Origin: Notolepis coatsorum
Taxonomy: Eukaryota > Chordata > Actinopteri > Aulopiformes > Paralepididae
Assembly (NCBI GenBank): GCA_963971535.1
Contig: OZ020585.1
Span: forward strand, 156,492,915 to 156,556,914
Length of the DNA: 64,000 nucleotides
Direction of reading: 5' to 3'
The translations under genes were made by a program, and so were the position numbers. This document shows, piece by piece, positions 11,690-22,845 of the stretch (positions are counted from its first letter, which is position 1; each line of letters starts with the position of its first letter). The notes below the pieces were generated by a model. That model searched no databases and was not told the DNA's origin. It worked only from the letters and a program-made list of their open reading frames with translations.

Positions 11690-12255
11690 TGACAAATCCT
11701 CTCTTACCTTGACGATTAAAAAGCCTCCATAATTTAGTAAATAAAGCTGTAGCCAGCCAGCTAGCATTGGGTCTATTCAAAATGCTATCCACATTAGCTA
11801 CATAGCTAACCAAGTAAATACAATGGTATCCGTCCTGAGGTAACGTTAAATACAACGTTTGCTAGTCGAAATGACTGGACACACACAGGGACAAGTTAAA
11901 CATCAATCAATTAATTTATTCCAATAGGTAGTTTGAGCTGCATGTGAGCCGAGGTCCTCTCCATTGGAAACTAATGATGTTACGGTAACGTTAGCTCGAA
12001 AAGCACAGAAAGTTAAGCTGCTAGCAACAGACACTATAACACTTCCGGTCGGGGGATTTCAAAATAAAAGAGCGACGACTAAAAGCACCGGAAATACGTT
12101 TATTTTGTACATTATCTAACGTTAACACGAACCTAAACTAACTTTAGATTAGTTTAGGTTCGTGTAACGTTAGATATTGTAAAAAATAAACGTATTTACG
12201 GTGCTTTTAGACTCGCTCTTTTATTTTGAAACCCCCCGCCCGGAAGTAAAAATTA
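11690..12255. mobile_element. Partial fold-back element with palindromic core
   Basis: Bases 11690-11745 match one arm of the 29-31 kb palindrome ('aatcctcttaccttgacgattaaaa'). Bases 12041-12245 form a near-perfect hairpin: 'cttccggtcgggg...aaaataaaagagcg' on the left answers 'cgctcttttattttgaaacc...cggaag' on the right. Its centre is 'aacacgaacctaaactaa'. It is non-coding and a second copy of the fold-back family. Its far arm is lost next to the LINE. Confidence 0.65.
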
Positions 12256-12309
12256 TGCTTATTCTTCTGCCTGTTATCAATGGGTTGGTTGAGAAGGGAA
12301 GCGTCATCT

Positions 12310-15300
12310 ATGAATGAAATGAATGAATGAATGAATGAATGAATGAATGAATGAATGAAAACTTTATTTAACAGATTGCAGAATGGGTACAGTACAGTAC
12401 GGCTCAATACATACAATTGTTAAGGGGATGCAGACCTGAGAAAGACGTTTGTCTTGTTTCCATCAGGGTCCCCCATTTTCAATTCATATAGACATATATG
12501 ACATACATGACATACAGATAGTCAGTACTGCTACATCTATACATTTATGACATACCAGATTTGCAAATACAGTACTGTTTGTGATACAGAAGGAGTCAAG
12601 AAAAGGGAGTATATACATTTGACGTAGAAAACTGTACATTGGAGGAGGTTGGGTGGGGGGGGTTGGGTACATTGGGATATTGACAACCATACTGGGTAAT
12701 TTACATTGGAGGTGGTTGGGGGGGGGGGGGGGCCGGGGGGCACACTGTATCAACAAGTAACACTGTACATTGAGGGGGGGGGGGGTTGGGTTAGGATATT
12801 TACAGGGGCCAGTGTTGAATTGCAGTCTCCCGTAGGTGTCTCTTGAGAGAGGTTTTGAAAGTGGGTAGTGATCCACATTCCTTTACAGCTTTGGGTAGGG
12901 CGTTCCACATTGATGTGGCATAATTGCGAAACGTGTTTAGTCCCTTATTTGAGCCGAATCTGGGTTTAACATGATTTGTGGAGCTCCCTCTGGTGTTGTG
13001 ATCGTGGTATTCACTGACCTTTGGGAAGTATTTTGCCATGTACATGGGTACCTTGGTCGTGTAGTGTATCTTGTAGACCAGGCCCATTGCAAGTTGCTGT
13101 ACTCTGTCATCTACTCTAAGCCATCCTAGGTTGTCAAAGTGGGCAGGGGTGAGGTGGGTTCTAGGAGTAAGGTCAAGCAGTAGTCTGACCAGTTTGTTTT
13201 GAGATGTTTGTAATTTTGTTTTTAGCGCCTTTGAGGTGCTTTGGTACCATGAGGTGCAAGCATAGTCGTAGTACCCCTGAATGAGTGCTCCTGCCAGAGT
13301 CTTCAGGGTATTCTTGTTTACCAGAGAGGAGATCCGGTACAAGAATCGAGTTCGTTGGTTGACTTTTTTTATTACATTGGATGCCATTTTGTCACAGGAG
13401 AGATTAGCCTCTAGGATGGAACCCAGGTAGGTAATTTCATCTTTCCTTGTGACAATATTGTCACCCACTGTAACTGAGAAGCCGTCGGTCTTGCTGAGTT
13501 TGTTATTTGAACCGAAGAGAATGGACTCTGTTTTGCCCATGTGTAATGATAGTTTGTTATCAGCGAGCCATATGCAGATTCTGCCTAGTTCCGAGCTGAG
13601 GGTTTTTTCAACCTGTAACTTGTTCTTGTCAGAGACCAGCAGGGCTGAGTCGTCCGCAAACAGGAACAAGTTGCAGTCACAAGCTGACGACATGTCATTT
13701 GCATAAATTAGGAACAGTAGCGGTCCTAGTATGCTTCCTTGTGGAACACCACAGCTCACTGTGAGAGGGGGGGATAGGGTACCGTTTACCTCCACCATCT
13801 GTTCCCTCCCCTCAAGGTAGGATTGCATCCAGCTCACTGATAGACTATCAAAACCAATTGCTTTTAGCTTGTCAATCAGAATGGAGTGATTGACCGTGTC
13901 AAAGGCCTTTTGTAGGTCCAGCATGACCATGCCGCAGTATTTGCCTGCGTCCACCTCTTGTTTGATGTGGTCATTCAAATAGAGAAGGCATGTGTCAGTG
14001 GAGTGGGATGTTCTGAAGCCAGATTGGAATTCGTAGATTAGATTTTTTTCCGCTAGGTACTTTTCGACCTGTTCGTAGACTATTTTTTCCATGACTTTCG
14101 AGATGGAGGTGAGAATAGAAACAGGGCGGTAGTTGCCTGGGTCTAATTTGCTGCCCTTTTTGTGCAGAGGGGTCACCCTAGCAATTTTGAAGTCCTTGGG
14201 GACGTGTCCCTGTTTTATGGAGAGGTTTATTATGTGTGTGATGATTGGGGTGATGGCGGCTGCTGAGTCTCTGAGGAATTTGGAGGGGATGTTGTCATGG
14301 CCAGTGGCCTTGTTAGGTTGGAGGGCGCTCAGTTTATTGAGTACCTCATCTGTTGTTACCATTTCCAGCTTGAAGTCGTCCTTGCGGACCCCTAGGTTTT
14401 TGTAGTAAGCTACTATGTGTTCTACCCCATAAAGCCCTGAGTGGGAGGGTAGTTTGTTTACCAGTGTTGTGGCTATGTTTGTGAAGAAAATGTTTAAGTA
14501 ATTGGCTACATCCAGCTTGTCTGTGATGAGCGTGTTGTCCGTTTTTATGTTTATGTTTGAGAATCTGGTTTTAAGTTTTTTACTGCATCCTAGTTGATTA
14601 TTGAGTAATTTCCAAAGTTCACGTGGTTTGTTTTTGTTTTCCTCAGTTTTGTCATTGATGAAATTCTTTTTTGCAGTTTTGATCATGGAGTTTACGTCGT
14701 TTCTTAGTCTGTTTCTTTCTAGTTTGAGTTCAGTCACGTGGGCTTGGAGTTCACTGCTCGTGCTTTTAGTAAGCTTTGACTGACTTTTACGAAACTCAGA
14801 GCATTTTTTGTCTCTGGTTTTCATAGCGGCCAGTATTTCGGAGTGCATCCACGGCTCAGCGCGATTTTTTACCCTGGTGGTTCTTAGGGGGGCCATGTCG
14901 TTTAGTATTGTTGAGAATTTGGTTTTGAAACCAAGCCATGTTTCTTCAACCAGTGTACCATTGAGTTCATCTGACCAGTCCAGGCTCTCCAGTTCAAGGT
15001 TAAAGGCCTCGCTAGAGTAGGTTTTAAGGTCTCTAGATGTGACTGTTTTGTGGCAGCCAGCCTTTTGTTTTAGTTTTTTGCGGGTACAGAATATCATATA
15101 ATGATCACTTAACCCGCATGCTATAACCCCTTTCTTGGAGATCTTGGACTTGTCGGAGGTCAGAATGAGGTCAATGGTAGTCTGAGTTGATTCACATACA
15201 CGTGTGGGTTGGGTGATTAGCTGACTGAGGCCGTGCAGATCACAAAACCTACTGAATGACTTGAAGACGGGTGCATCTTTTCGTTGCATATCCGTGTTCC

Positions 15301-15645
15301 AGTCTCCAATAAGAATTTTGTCTACATCCTCAACTCCAGCTAAACACCCATCCAGTGTATCATAAAAATCACTATGATCTGGCGGCCTGTAGACTGTGCC
15401 AACCAGTAGGGATTTCGCCCTTTCGAATAGGATTTCCACCCATACAGTTTCAATTGATTTATGATTCAGGTCATTTCTGTTGATGAATTTGGTGTCCTTG
15501 TGTATGTACATACAGACACCACCTCCATGTTTGTTCCTATCATTCCTAATTATTGAGTAGTTCTCAATCTCTATCTCTGGATCTTTTACAGAATCGTCAA
15601 GCTTAGTTTCTGAGAAGCACAGTATGTTTGCCTTACCATCTATCT
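12310..15645 (-). mobile_element. Family A LINE (CR1/L2/Jockey group), 5' truncated
   Basis: Minus-strand non-LTR retrotransposon. Its 3' end carries a (GAAT)n-type tail (12316-12358) next to CATTCTGCAATCTGTTAA-like wording shared by many fragments in this window. The 3' UTR (12360-12800) has C-rich tracts on the LINE sense strand. Coding sequence runs from 12800 up to about 15645, where the endonuclease domain is cut off by 5' truncation. Relatives lie at 42265-44633, 52745-54011, 61121-61880 and 62705-63206, and as tails at 32221, 34680, 35030, 38685, 39240 and 41430. Confidence 0.9.
12800..15511 (-). CDS. LINE endonuclease/reverse transcriptase, long open frame
   Basis: A 903-codon open frame, and the same frame stays open upstream to about 15645. 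The APE-type endonuclease part is partial: GTVYRPP, IGDWNTD and a C-terminal SDHYMIF are visible, but the extreme N terminus is missing. A linker follows, then the RT domain with NYRPVSIL, QKAFDTVNH, GVPQGSILGPLLF and the catalytic FADD at 13649-13660. The C terminus (SMWNALPK, LPTFKTSLKRHL) is typical of CR1/L2-group LINEs. The enzyme would nick target DNA and reverse-transcribe the LINE RNA. The frame has no stops, so this is a recent insertion. Without the endonuclease N terminus and 5' UTR it is unlikely to be autonomous. The first Met is not the natural start. Confidence 0.88.
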   Translation of the reverse strand: MYIHKDTKFINRNDLNHKSIETVWVEILFERAKSLLVGTVYRPPDHSDFYDTLDGCLAGVEDVDKILIGDWNTDMQRKDAPVFKSFSRFCDLHGLSQLITQPTRVCESTQTTIDLILTSDKSKISKKGVIACGLSDHYMIFCTRKKLKQKAGCHKTVTSRDLKTYSSEAFNLELESLDWSDELNGTLVEETWLGFKTKFSTILNDMAPLRTTRVKNRAEPWMHSEILAAMKTRDKKCSEFRKSQSKLTKSTSSELQAHVTELKLERNRLRNDVNSMIKTAKKNFINDKTEENKNKPRELWKLLNNQLGCSKKLKTRFSNINIKTDNTLITDKLDVANYLNIFFTNIATTLVNKLPSHSGLYGVEHIVAYYKNLGVRKDDFKLEMVTTDEVLNKLSALQPNKATGHDNIPSKFLRDSAAAITPIITHIINLSIKQGHVPKDFKIARVTPLHKKGSKLDPGNYRPVSILTSISKVMEKIVYEQVEKYLAEKNLIYEFQSGFRTSHSTDTCLLYLNDHIKQEVDAGKYCGMVMLDLQKAFDTVNHSILIDKLKAIGFDSLSVSWMQSYLEGREQMVEVNGTLSPPLTVSCGVPQGSILGPLLFLIYANDMSSACDCNLFLFADDSALLVSDKNKLQVEKTLSSELGRICIWLADNKLSLHMGKTESILFGSNNKLSKTDGFSVTVGDNIVTRKDEITYLGSILEANLSCDKMASNVIKKVNQRTRFLYRISSLVNKNTLKTLAGALIQGYYDYACTSWYQSTSKALKTKLQTSQNKLVRLLLDLTPRTHLTPAHFDNLGWLRVDDRVQQLAMGLVYKIHYTTKVPMYMAKYFPKVSEYHDHNTRGSSTNHVKPRFGSNKGLNTFRNYATSMWNALPKAVKECGSLPTFKTSLKRHLRETAIQHWPL

Positions 15646-15830
15646 AGGGAACCTAGCTACGTACGGGGTATTATGTTACATAGGCTGCGCGTTGATTTTG
15701 CAGAAGCATAAAGGTAGAGTGTCTGCAACACCGTTGCTTTGTCGATGTTGTGGTGCAGTTGCTTTGAAGTTTCTGTAGCATGCAGAGGCCTTAAGCCCCA
15801 ATAAGACCGTCACCAGAGCTCAGCGATATA
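15646..15830. other. Short spacer with inverted MITE arm
   Basis: The interval between the family A LINE and the first (GA)n tract. It contains the reverse-complement partner of the 11325-11480 arm and nothing coding. Confidence 0.5.
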
Positions 15831-15873
15831 TGAGAGAGAGAGAGAGAAGAGAGAAGAGAGAGAGAGAGAGAGA
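15830..15873. repeat. (GA)n tract at the 3' junction of Tx1 LINE 1
   Basis: A run of GA/GAGA with a few interruptions, directly abutting 'attttgattt', the 3' end (reversed) of the Tx1-type LINE. Equivalent tracts are at 25612-25640 and 28550-28588. Together they bracket both Tx1 elements. Confidence 0.9.
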
Positions 15874-15989
15874 TTTTGATTTGATTTTTAAACACAACTT
15901 TATTTTCTCACTCAGCAATCAACAATACAGCAGAATGTATACTGCAAAACACAGAACAGCAACTCAAATCAAGAAAAATAAGACAAACT

Positions 15990-16570
15990 TCACATCAGAA
16001 CAAAGCCAAAAACCAACTCCAACTCCTCCACAACTGTACACAACACCCACTTGTAACACCATATCATCTCAAACTCTGCTACATTGCTGGTCAACTTGTA
16101 AAAATGAAAATCCGTTCGTAACCTTGCCTTTACCATACCTCTAAACAAAATAGTGGTATCTACCAGCACTGAATCCTCAATCTTTTTCCTCCTACTCAGA
16201 TAAATGGCCATTTTTGCCTGACCCAGCAGGAAGTTGAAGAGCTGACATTTTAACCTCCTCTTCCTGCTGTACCTGTACCCCAAAATAAACATCTCTGGAG
16301 TAAGATGTTCATCAAACATCACAAACATGCGGGTCAGGAACTGAAAAAAAACCAAGAGCCTGTCACACTTTAAAAAACAGTGAAAAACTGTTTCCCTCTC
16401 TGTGCAGAAAGGACAGGTGTCTTCAACATCAGAATTAATCACAGAGACAAAAGCGTTCACAGCAACTGCACCATGTAAAATTCTCCATTGTAAATCCCCA
16501 ACCCTTTTAGTTAACAGTGGTTTGTACAGTGCTCTCCACTCAGGCCTCTGAGCCTCCTGTAGGCCCAGAT
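15990..16570 (-). pseudogene. Tx1 LINE 1 ORF2, C-terminal domain
   Basis: Read on the minus strand, the peptide runs from about 'LGLQEAQRPEWRALYKPLL' through 'GDLQWRILHGAVAVNAF' to CPFCTERETVFHCFLKC and ends VFGFVLM with a stop at 15990. This CPFC...ETVFHCFLEC-type region is the conserved cysteine/histidine segment near the C terminus of Tx1 ORF2 proteins. It continues, across the inserted Rex1-like LINE, from the 'VDTPW' segment at about 19549. The frame here is intact. The ORF2 gene as a whole is broken. Confidence 0.85.
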
Positions 16571-19548
16571 CAAGTCAAGTCAAGAGTTTTAATTGTCACG
16601 GCATACAGGTATACAATGAAATGCGGGTGGTCTTGCCCGCAACGATGTGCAATACAGTGGTACAACATATAATAGAATCAAAAAATTAAAAAACAACATT
16701 GTGCAGTAAACAGGTAACAGGTAACATGGAGTGACATCTCGGTATCTGTACATAGTTATTTACAGAGCATATGGGACATGCTAGTTAGCTTTGGTAGTGC
16801 AATACACTGTTCCTATTATTCTAATTTAAAGTGTCCTTTCCTTTGGTCATAAGTGTACGTGTGTGCCCGCTCATGTTAAAGTGTTAAGTGGCTGCTCGTG
16901 TGTGAGCGTGCACAGCGTGCGTGTCGTGTGTGTGTTCATGTGTGCTTGTGTGTGGATAGTTCATTGTTCATGGCTCTGATGGCCTGGGGGAAGAAGCTGA
17001 GCCTAAGACGCTCTGTCCTAGTAGCTGGGGTTCGCAGGCGTCTGCCTGACCTCAGCAGCTGAAACAGGCTGTTATTGGGGTGGTGAGGGTCTTTCATTAT
17101 CCTGCAGGCTCTGGATTTGCACCTCTTGTTGTATAGAACCTGCAGGGGGGGTAGTGCAATACCCGTGGTACGCTCGGCTGAGCGCACCACTCTCTGTAGG
17201 GCCTTCTTGTCCTGTGCCGTGCTGTTTCCATACCAGGCAGTGATGTTTCCGGTCAGGATGCTCTCTACAGCTCCTGAGTAGAAGGACTGGAGTATCTTCC
17301 CCGATACTCTGAACTTCCTTAACTGTCTCAGGTGGTAGAGGCGCTGTTTCGCCTTCTTTACTACTGTGTCTATGTGTGTTGACCATGTCAGGTCCTCTGA
17401 GATGTGGACCCCCAGGTACTTAAAGCTGCTCACCCTGTCCACGGTAGCCCCGTTAATCATCAGTGGTGTGTGCGTCTCCTGCTGTCCTCTCCTATAATCC
17501 ACGATCAGCTCCTTGGTTTTACCAATGTTCAGGAGCAGGCTGTTGTCCTGGCACCAGCGTTCCAGTACCTCAACCTCCTCCCGGTAGGCCTTCTCGTCGT
17601 TGTCCGAGATCAGCCCCACCACCACCGTGTCGTCTGCGAACTTCACTATGGAGTTGGAGCTGAACTTGGCCACACAGTCGTGTGTGTAGAGTGAGTACAG
17701 CAGGGGGCTTAGAACACAGCCCTGGGGGGACCCGATGCTCAGGGTGATGGTGTTGGAGGTCTGACCCCCCACCCTGACCGCCTGGGGTCTTTCACTCAGA
17801 AAGTCCAGTACCCAGGCGCTCAGGGCGGAGCTCAGACCCAGCTCGATCAGCTTGTCCACCAGTCTGGTGGGGACTATGGTGTTGAACGCTGAGCTGTAGT
17901 CAATGAACAACAGTCTCACATAGCCCCCCTTCTGACGGTCAAGGTGGGAGAGGGTGCTGTGCAGTACCTGGGAGACCGCGTCGTCAGTGGACCTGTTTGT
18001 CCTGTATGCAAATTGCATAGGGTCCATATCACTGGGGAGGGAGGCACAAATGTGGTCCTTGACCAGCCTCTCAAAACATTTCATGACCACAGAGGTGAGT
18101 GCCACCGGTCTGTAGTCATTTGGACATGTTGGGGAGGGTTTCTTCGGTACAGGGATGATGGTAGACATCTTGAAGCAGGCAGGGACCACCGACTCCGCCA
18201 GGGATTGATTAAATATGGCGGTGAACACTGGGGCAAGCTGGTTGGCACAGGACTTAAGTATGTGTCCTGTTATACCATCTGGGCCAGCAGCCTTCCTGGT
18301 GTTCACCTGCATAAATGCTCTTCTCACACTGTGTACCGTCAATGAGAGAGCGTCCCCACCCCCCCCGCGCGGATGCCCCCCCCCACAACAGCCGGCGCAC
18401 CAGTGATGTCACTAGCCGTTGGGCTAGCAGTGCCACTGTTTGCACCAAACCGTGCATAGAAGGTGTTGAGCTGGTCCGCAAGGGAGGCGTCGTCGCTCCC
18501 CATTGAGGGGGCGCTGACTTTGTAGTCAGTTATAGCCCTCAGTCCCTGCCATAAGCCTCTTGTGTCATTCTGTGCCATTTGTGCCTCCATCTTGTCGGCA
18601 TACGTCCTCTTAGCAAGTTTGACAGCCTTGCGCAGAGTGTAGACTGTTGTCTTGTACTCTTCCATGTTTCCTGACTCTCTGCCCCGGTTATAAGCAGTGG
18701 TGCGAGAGTTCAGGGCTGCTCTGATGGTACTGTCCACCCATGGTTTCTGGTTTGGGAACACCCTCGCCTTCTTTGTGGGGACGATAGTATCAGCCAGTGT
18801 TGTTATGAATGACACTACAGCGTCTGTGAAATCGCTGACGTCACTATTACTCCTCCTGAACATTCCCCAGTCGGCGTCATCCAGTGCGTCTTGAAACGTG
18901 GCCTCTGATTGGTCGTCCCATTTTTTTTACCTCACGTGACACGACGGCGTCACGTGATCTCTGTTTATACGCTGGGACCAAAAAGATGGCGGCATGATCC
19001 GATGTGTTTGTTGCTCCCGCTAATGGTGGAGCCGGTACAGCCTTGTATCCGGCTCTAAACGGGGTGTAGCAGTGGTCGAGTGTATTTCCTCCCCTTGTGG
19101 AGCAGACGATGTGCTGGAAGAAAGACGGCATGACTTTCTTCAGATTTGCCTGATTGAAATCCCCGGCTACGATCATGGCTGCGTCTGGGTGCTTGATCTG
19201 GTGCGCGTTCAGATGGTCGTGTAGTTCCCCTAGCGCCCTGCCGACATTCGCCTGGGGATGGATGTACACTGCAGTCATTATCACTGCAGTGAATTCGCGC
19301 GGAAGATGGAACGGACGACATTGGATCGTGATGTGTTCCATGTCGGGAGAGCATGAACGGGAGAGTATCTTCACTTCCCCGGGGCTAGTCCAGCCGTTGT
19401 TGGTCATAAGGCATAGCCCCCCGCCGATGCTCTTCCCGGAGGCTTCTGTACGATCCGCTCTGAAGATGGTGAAGGAGTCGGAGGGAGAGATGCTGTGATC
19501 GGAGTCACTGGTTTCAGCCAGGTCTCGGTGAAGCACAGGATATTGAGC
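16571..19548 (-). mobile_element. Rex1-like LINE inserted in Tx1 LINE 1
   Basis: A 2,978-bp minus-strand LINE. Its 3' tail (CAAGTCAAGTCAAGAG... on the plus strand, then 'catacaggtatacaatgaaatgcggg') begins at 16571. The 5' side is truncated inside the endonuclease domain at 19548, next to the Tx1 codons for VDTPW. The FSSAFNT-like motif YSSAFNT and overall RT wording resemble the Rex1/Babar branch of CR1-type LINEs. The tail matches fragments at 1640, 4305 and 43554. No clear target duplication was seen. Confidence 0.82.
16936..19548 (-). pseudogene. Rex1-like endonuclease/reverse transcriptase, frameshifted
   Basis: There are three consecutive frames. The endonuclease portion spans about 19548-18877: IGGGLCLMTNNGW, IVAGDFNQANL, GGNTLDHCYTP, TSDHAAIFLVP. 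The linker is 18863-18339 (TKKARVFPNQKPWV...LNTFYARFG). The RT is 18342-16936: KAAGPDGITGHIL, NDYRPVALTS, YSSAFNTIVP, GSPQGCVLSPLLYSLYTHDC and catalytic FADD at 17629-17640. Frameshifts lie near 18870 and 18345, and probably another near 19500 because the first residues after the 5' truncation are out of frame. The RT frame itself is 468 codons and uninterrupted. The element is defective through the frameshifts and 5' truncation. Confidence 0.85.
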
Positions 19549-22500
19549 TCTCCATGGAGTGTCAACCCTATCCTTCAGCCTGTTTTGGTTCAACACTTTA
19601 ACACACAGGTAATACATAGCTTTGCCCACCATGGTGCTCAGCCTGCAATCAGCAGCACTGCTCACCTCTAACAGACAACCATCACATTTAAAAATAGGGA
19701 TAAGTTTCACCTCAGGAAAAGAATCATTTACAGCAGGCAATAACTGACCATTACAATAATCAACACACATTTCCAGTTCATTATCAGTCAGCTGCTGTTT
19801 CCAGCCTCCCAATAGGCGGCCCATCACCCTGACAGACCTTGTGCCCGGCTGTGAGGCCAGACCGGCAGCATTATCAAAAAGGGGACCGCACACCTCCAGC
19901 ACATTGCCCAACGTGAACATCTTCGCCTCACACAGCCTTTGCCTCAGTGCTGGCTCGGCCCCACCCTGAAAACGAGTCCCATGAACCACCGGCTCCCTCA
20001 GAAGCCAGTACAAAGAGCCACCGTCCCTCAGTCTCTTTCGTAAACAAGCCCCACACTGTTAACAGTCCCTTGTAGAAACGGGGCAGGTTTTTCATTGTAC
20101 ATCCCTTTAAATCCATGAGGAACATTGGCTCAGCCAGACTTAGCCCACCACACCGCTCCAGTATGGCTCGGGCCACAGGTCTCCAGACCAGATCAGCCGG
20201 TCCTGTCAGGAGTCTCTGAATGAAACGGAGCCTGAACGCAGCTCCCCTACTTGCCGAGTTGACAAGCCCCTGTCCCCCTTCCTCCTTGGGCAGGAAAAGG
20301 ACACTCTGCGGGACCCAGTGCAACCGGTCCCAGAAGAAGTCCACCATCAACCCCTGCACCTTAGACAGTAGGTTCAGCGGCGGGTCCGTACATGCTAGCC
20401 GATGCCACAGCATGGAGGACACAAGATTGTTGATAATAAGGACCCGACCTTTCAGCGACAGTTTTGGAAGAATCCATTTCCATCGCTTCAGCCGGCCCTC
20501 CACTTGCTCCACCATACCGTCCCAATTCTTGGAAGAAAATACCTCATCCCCAAGATAAATCCCCAAGTACTTTAGGCCTCCCCTCTTCCAAGTCAGGCCA
20601 TCAATTGGCCCTTTACCCACTGCTAAGGCCTCACTCTTCTGCCAGTTCACCCTAGCAGAAGAGAGAGTACCAAAAGCCCTCACATTTGATTGTACAATAT
20701 TAATATCGTGCTGGGACTTTACCATAATCATGACATCATCAGCATATGCAGACAGTTTGAATTTTATGTCACAACCCGGAAAAGAAAAACCCGACAAATG
20801 AGTCCTTAATCTGTGTAACAGCGGCTCTATGGCCATACAGTACAACATTCCTGATAAAGAACAGCCCTGTCGGACTCCCCTCTGAACCTCAAAAGGCGCA
20901 CTTAAACCACCGTTAATCTTAAGTACACTCTCAATGTCTCTGTACAAGACCTGGATCATAGCTATAAGCCCAGAGCTGAAACCAAAAGCCTGCATTGCTT
21001 TCAAAAGCCTTTTCTTGATCTAGAGAAATCAGACCAAGTTCACAACCCAAAACACCAGAGGTCCAAAATATCTCGAATCAACGTAATGTTGTCAGATATC
21101 AACCTGCTGGGCACACAGTAGGTTTGGTCCACATGGATGACCTGCTCCATCACCTTCCTCAGTCTCATTGCCAGTACCTTTGAGAGCACTTTATAATCGG
21201 AGCAGAGTAAATACACTGGACGCCAGTTCCTGATGTTCTGTAAGTCTCCCTTCTTGGGCAGGAGAGTGATGACCGCTCTCCTACAGCTCAGAGGCAGCCT
21301 CCCCTTTCTCAGACTATCACTGAGGACACTCAAAAGATCCTCACCAATCACAGACCAGAGAGACTTGTAAAAATCAACCGGGAGACCGTCAATCCCAGGC
21401 GCCTTCCCACTCTGCATGCTCTGCAAAGCCTCTAGCAGCTCTTGGCCTGACAGCAGTGCTTCCAGCTCTGCGCCGTCCTCAGCTGAGACTCTAGGGAGGC
21501 CCTCAAAGAAGGACCGTGCCACCTCCGGCTCTTCTTGGTACTCAGTTCTATAGAGCTCTTTGTAGAAACCAACCGCACACTGACGGAGGTCGGCTGTCTC
21601 ATGCAGCATCTGCCCAGTGTCTGACCTAAGAGAGTGTAGCACTAGCAGCCTCTTTTGGCCATTCTTGCTCTCCAAACCAAAGAAAAAGTGAGACGGAACA
21701 TCCATCTGGACCACGTTTTGAAAACGGGATCTAACCAGAGCGCCCCTAGCAGAGATACCCAGCAGGTCAGACAGAGCTGATTTTTTCCTTTTGAAAACTT
21801 CAATATGTTCTCTTTCTCCAGTGGAGCCTGCCAACTCCTGCATCTCCATCACTTCTCTCTCCAGAGCTCTCATAGATCTGGCCATGTCTCTTGTAACATT
21901 GAGAGTGTACTGTAGGCAAAGCTGTTTTATATGTATTTTACCTACATCCCACCACTGTTGCAGTGAACTAAAGTCACGTTTAGTTTGCCTATAGTCAGCC
22001 CAAAAAGAACCAAAAGCATCCTTAAAACCATTGTCAGCCAACAGAGAGACATTAAAGTGCCAATATGCACTTTTACACTTTAAATTTTTTATAAAAATGG
22101 AACACTGGACAAGGGAGTGGTCAGATAAACCCACCGGACTTATGGAACAGCTTGTGACCACACTCATGTGATACAAACGATCAAGCCTGGCTAACGATAA
22201 ATAATTATCCCTGGAATGAGCCCAGGTATACTGCCGCTGATTACTGTGGAGATATCTCCAAATATCACACAGTTCAATGGTTTCAACCAGTCGTATAAGA
22301 CAGGCTTTAGAAGCCGCATGCGGCTCCTGATGATTCCTGTCTAACACGGGATCTTCAGTGCAGTTAAAATCACCACCCACAAACAGATACTCCTCACCAC
22401 TACAAGCACTAAGAGTATCTTTTAATTTATCCAAAAACAATAACCTTTCCAACCCCACCGTTGGAGCGTATACATTTACAAAACACATCTTTACATTTTC

Positions 22501-22845
22501 AAATACAGCACAGAGTTTAAGCAACCTGCCTGGAATGATCTCATCAACAACACATGAAGCAGGTAGAAAATCCCTAGAAAAAAGAAAGCCAACTCCCCCA
22601 CTGCTACTACTCTTATGACTGAAGAAAGCTCCCCCACCCCACTCCCTCTTCCAGTCAGATTCATTTTCAACCGTGCTGTGAGTTTTCTGAAGAAAAGTAA
22701 CATTTAGCTTCTTGCCCCTGATCAGGCTGTACAGGGCAGCTCTCTTACCATCTTCTCTAGCACCATTAACGTTTAAAGACCCCAGTTTAAATTCACACAT
22801 GTTTAGTAGCACAGCAGCAACCAAACAATAGCAAAAAAAACACAT
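19549..22845 (-). pseudogene. Tx1 LINE 1 ORF2, endonuclease and RT
   Basis: The 601-codon upstream frame (22845-21040) has the APE endonuclease (KLGSLNVNGARE, FVGGDFNCTEDP, GLSDHSLVQCSIF) and then the RT start (GKAPGIDGLPVDFYKSLW, KKGDLQNIRNWRPVYLL). The frame is lost near 21040, where a short deletion plus frameshift follows 'DQEKAF'. It resumes at 21004-19928 with QRGVRQGCSLSGMLY, the catalytic YADD at 20735-20746, and the thumb/connection region. A further frameshift near 20040 moves into LREPVVHGTRF...RVDTPW, ending at the Rex1 insertion. It overlaps nothing of ORF1 (6-bp gap). Catalytic residues are present but the gene is dead. Confidence 0.87.
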
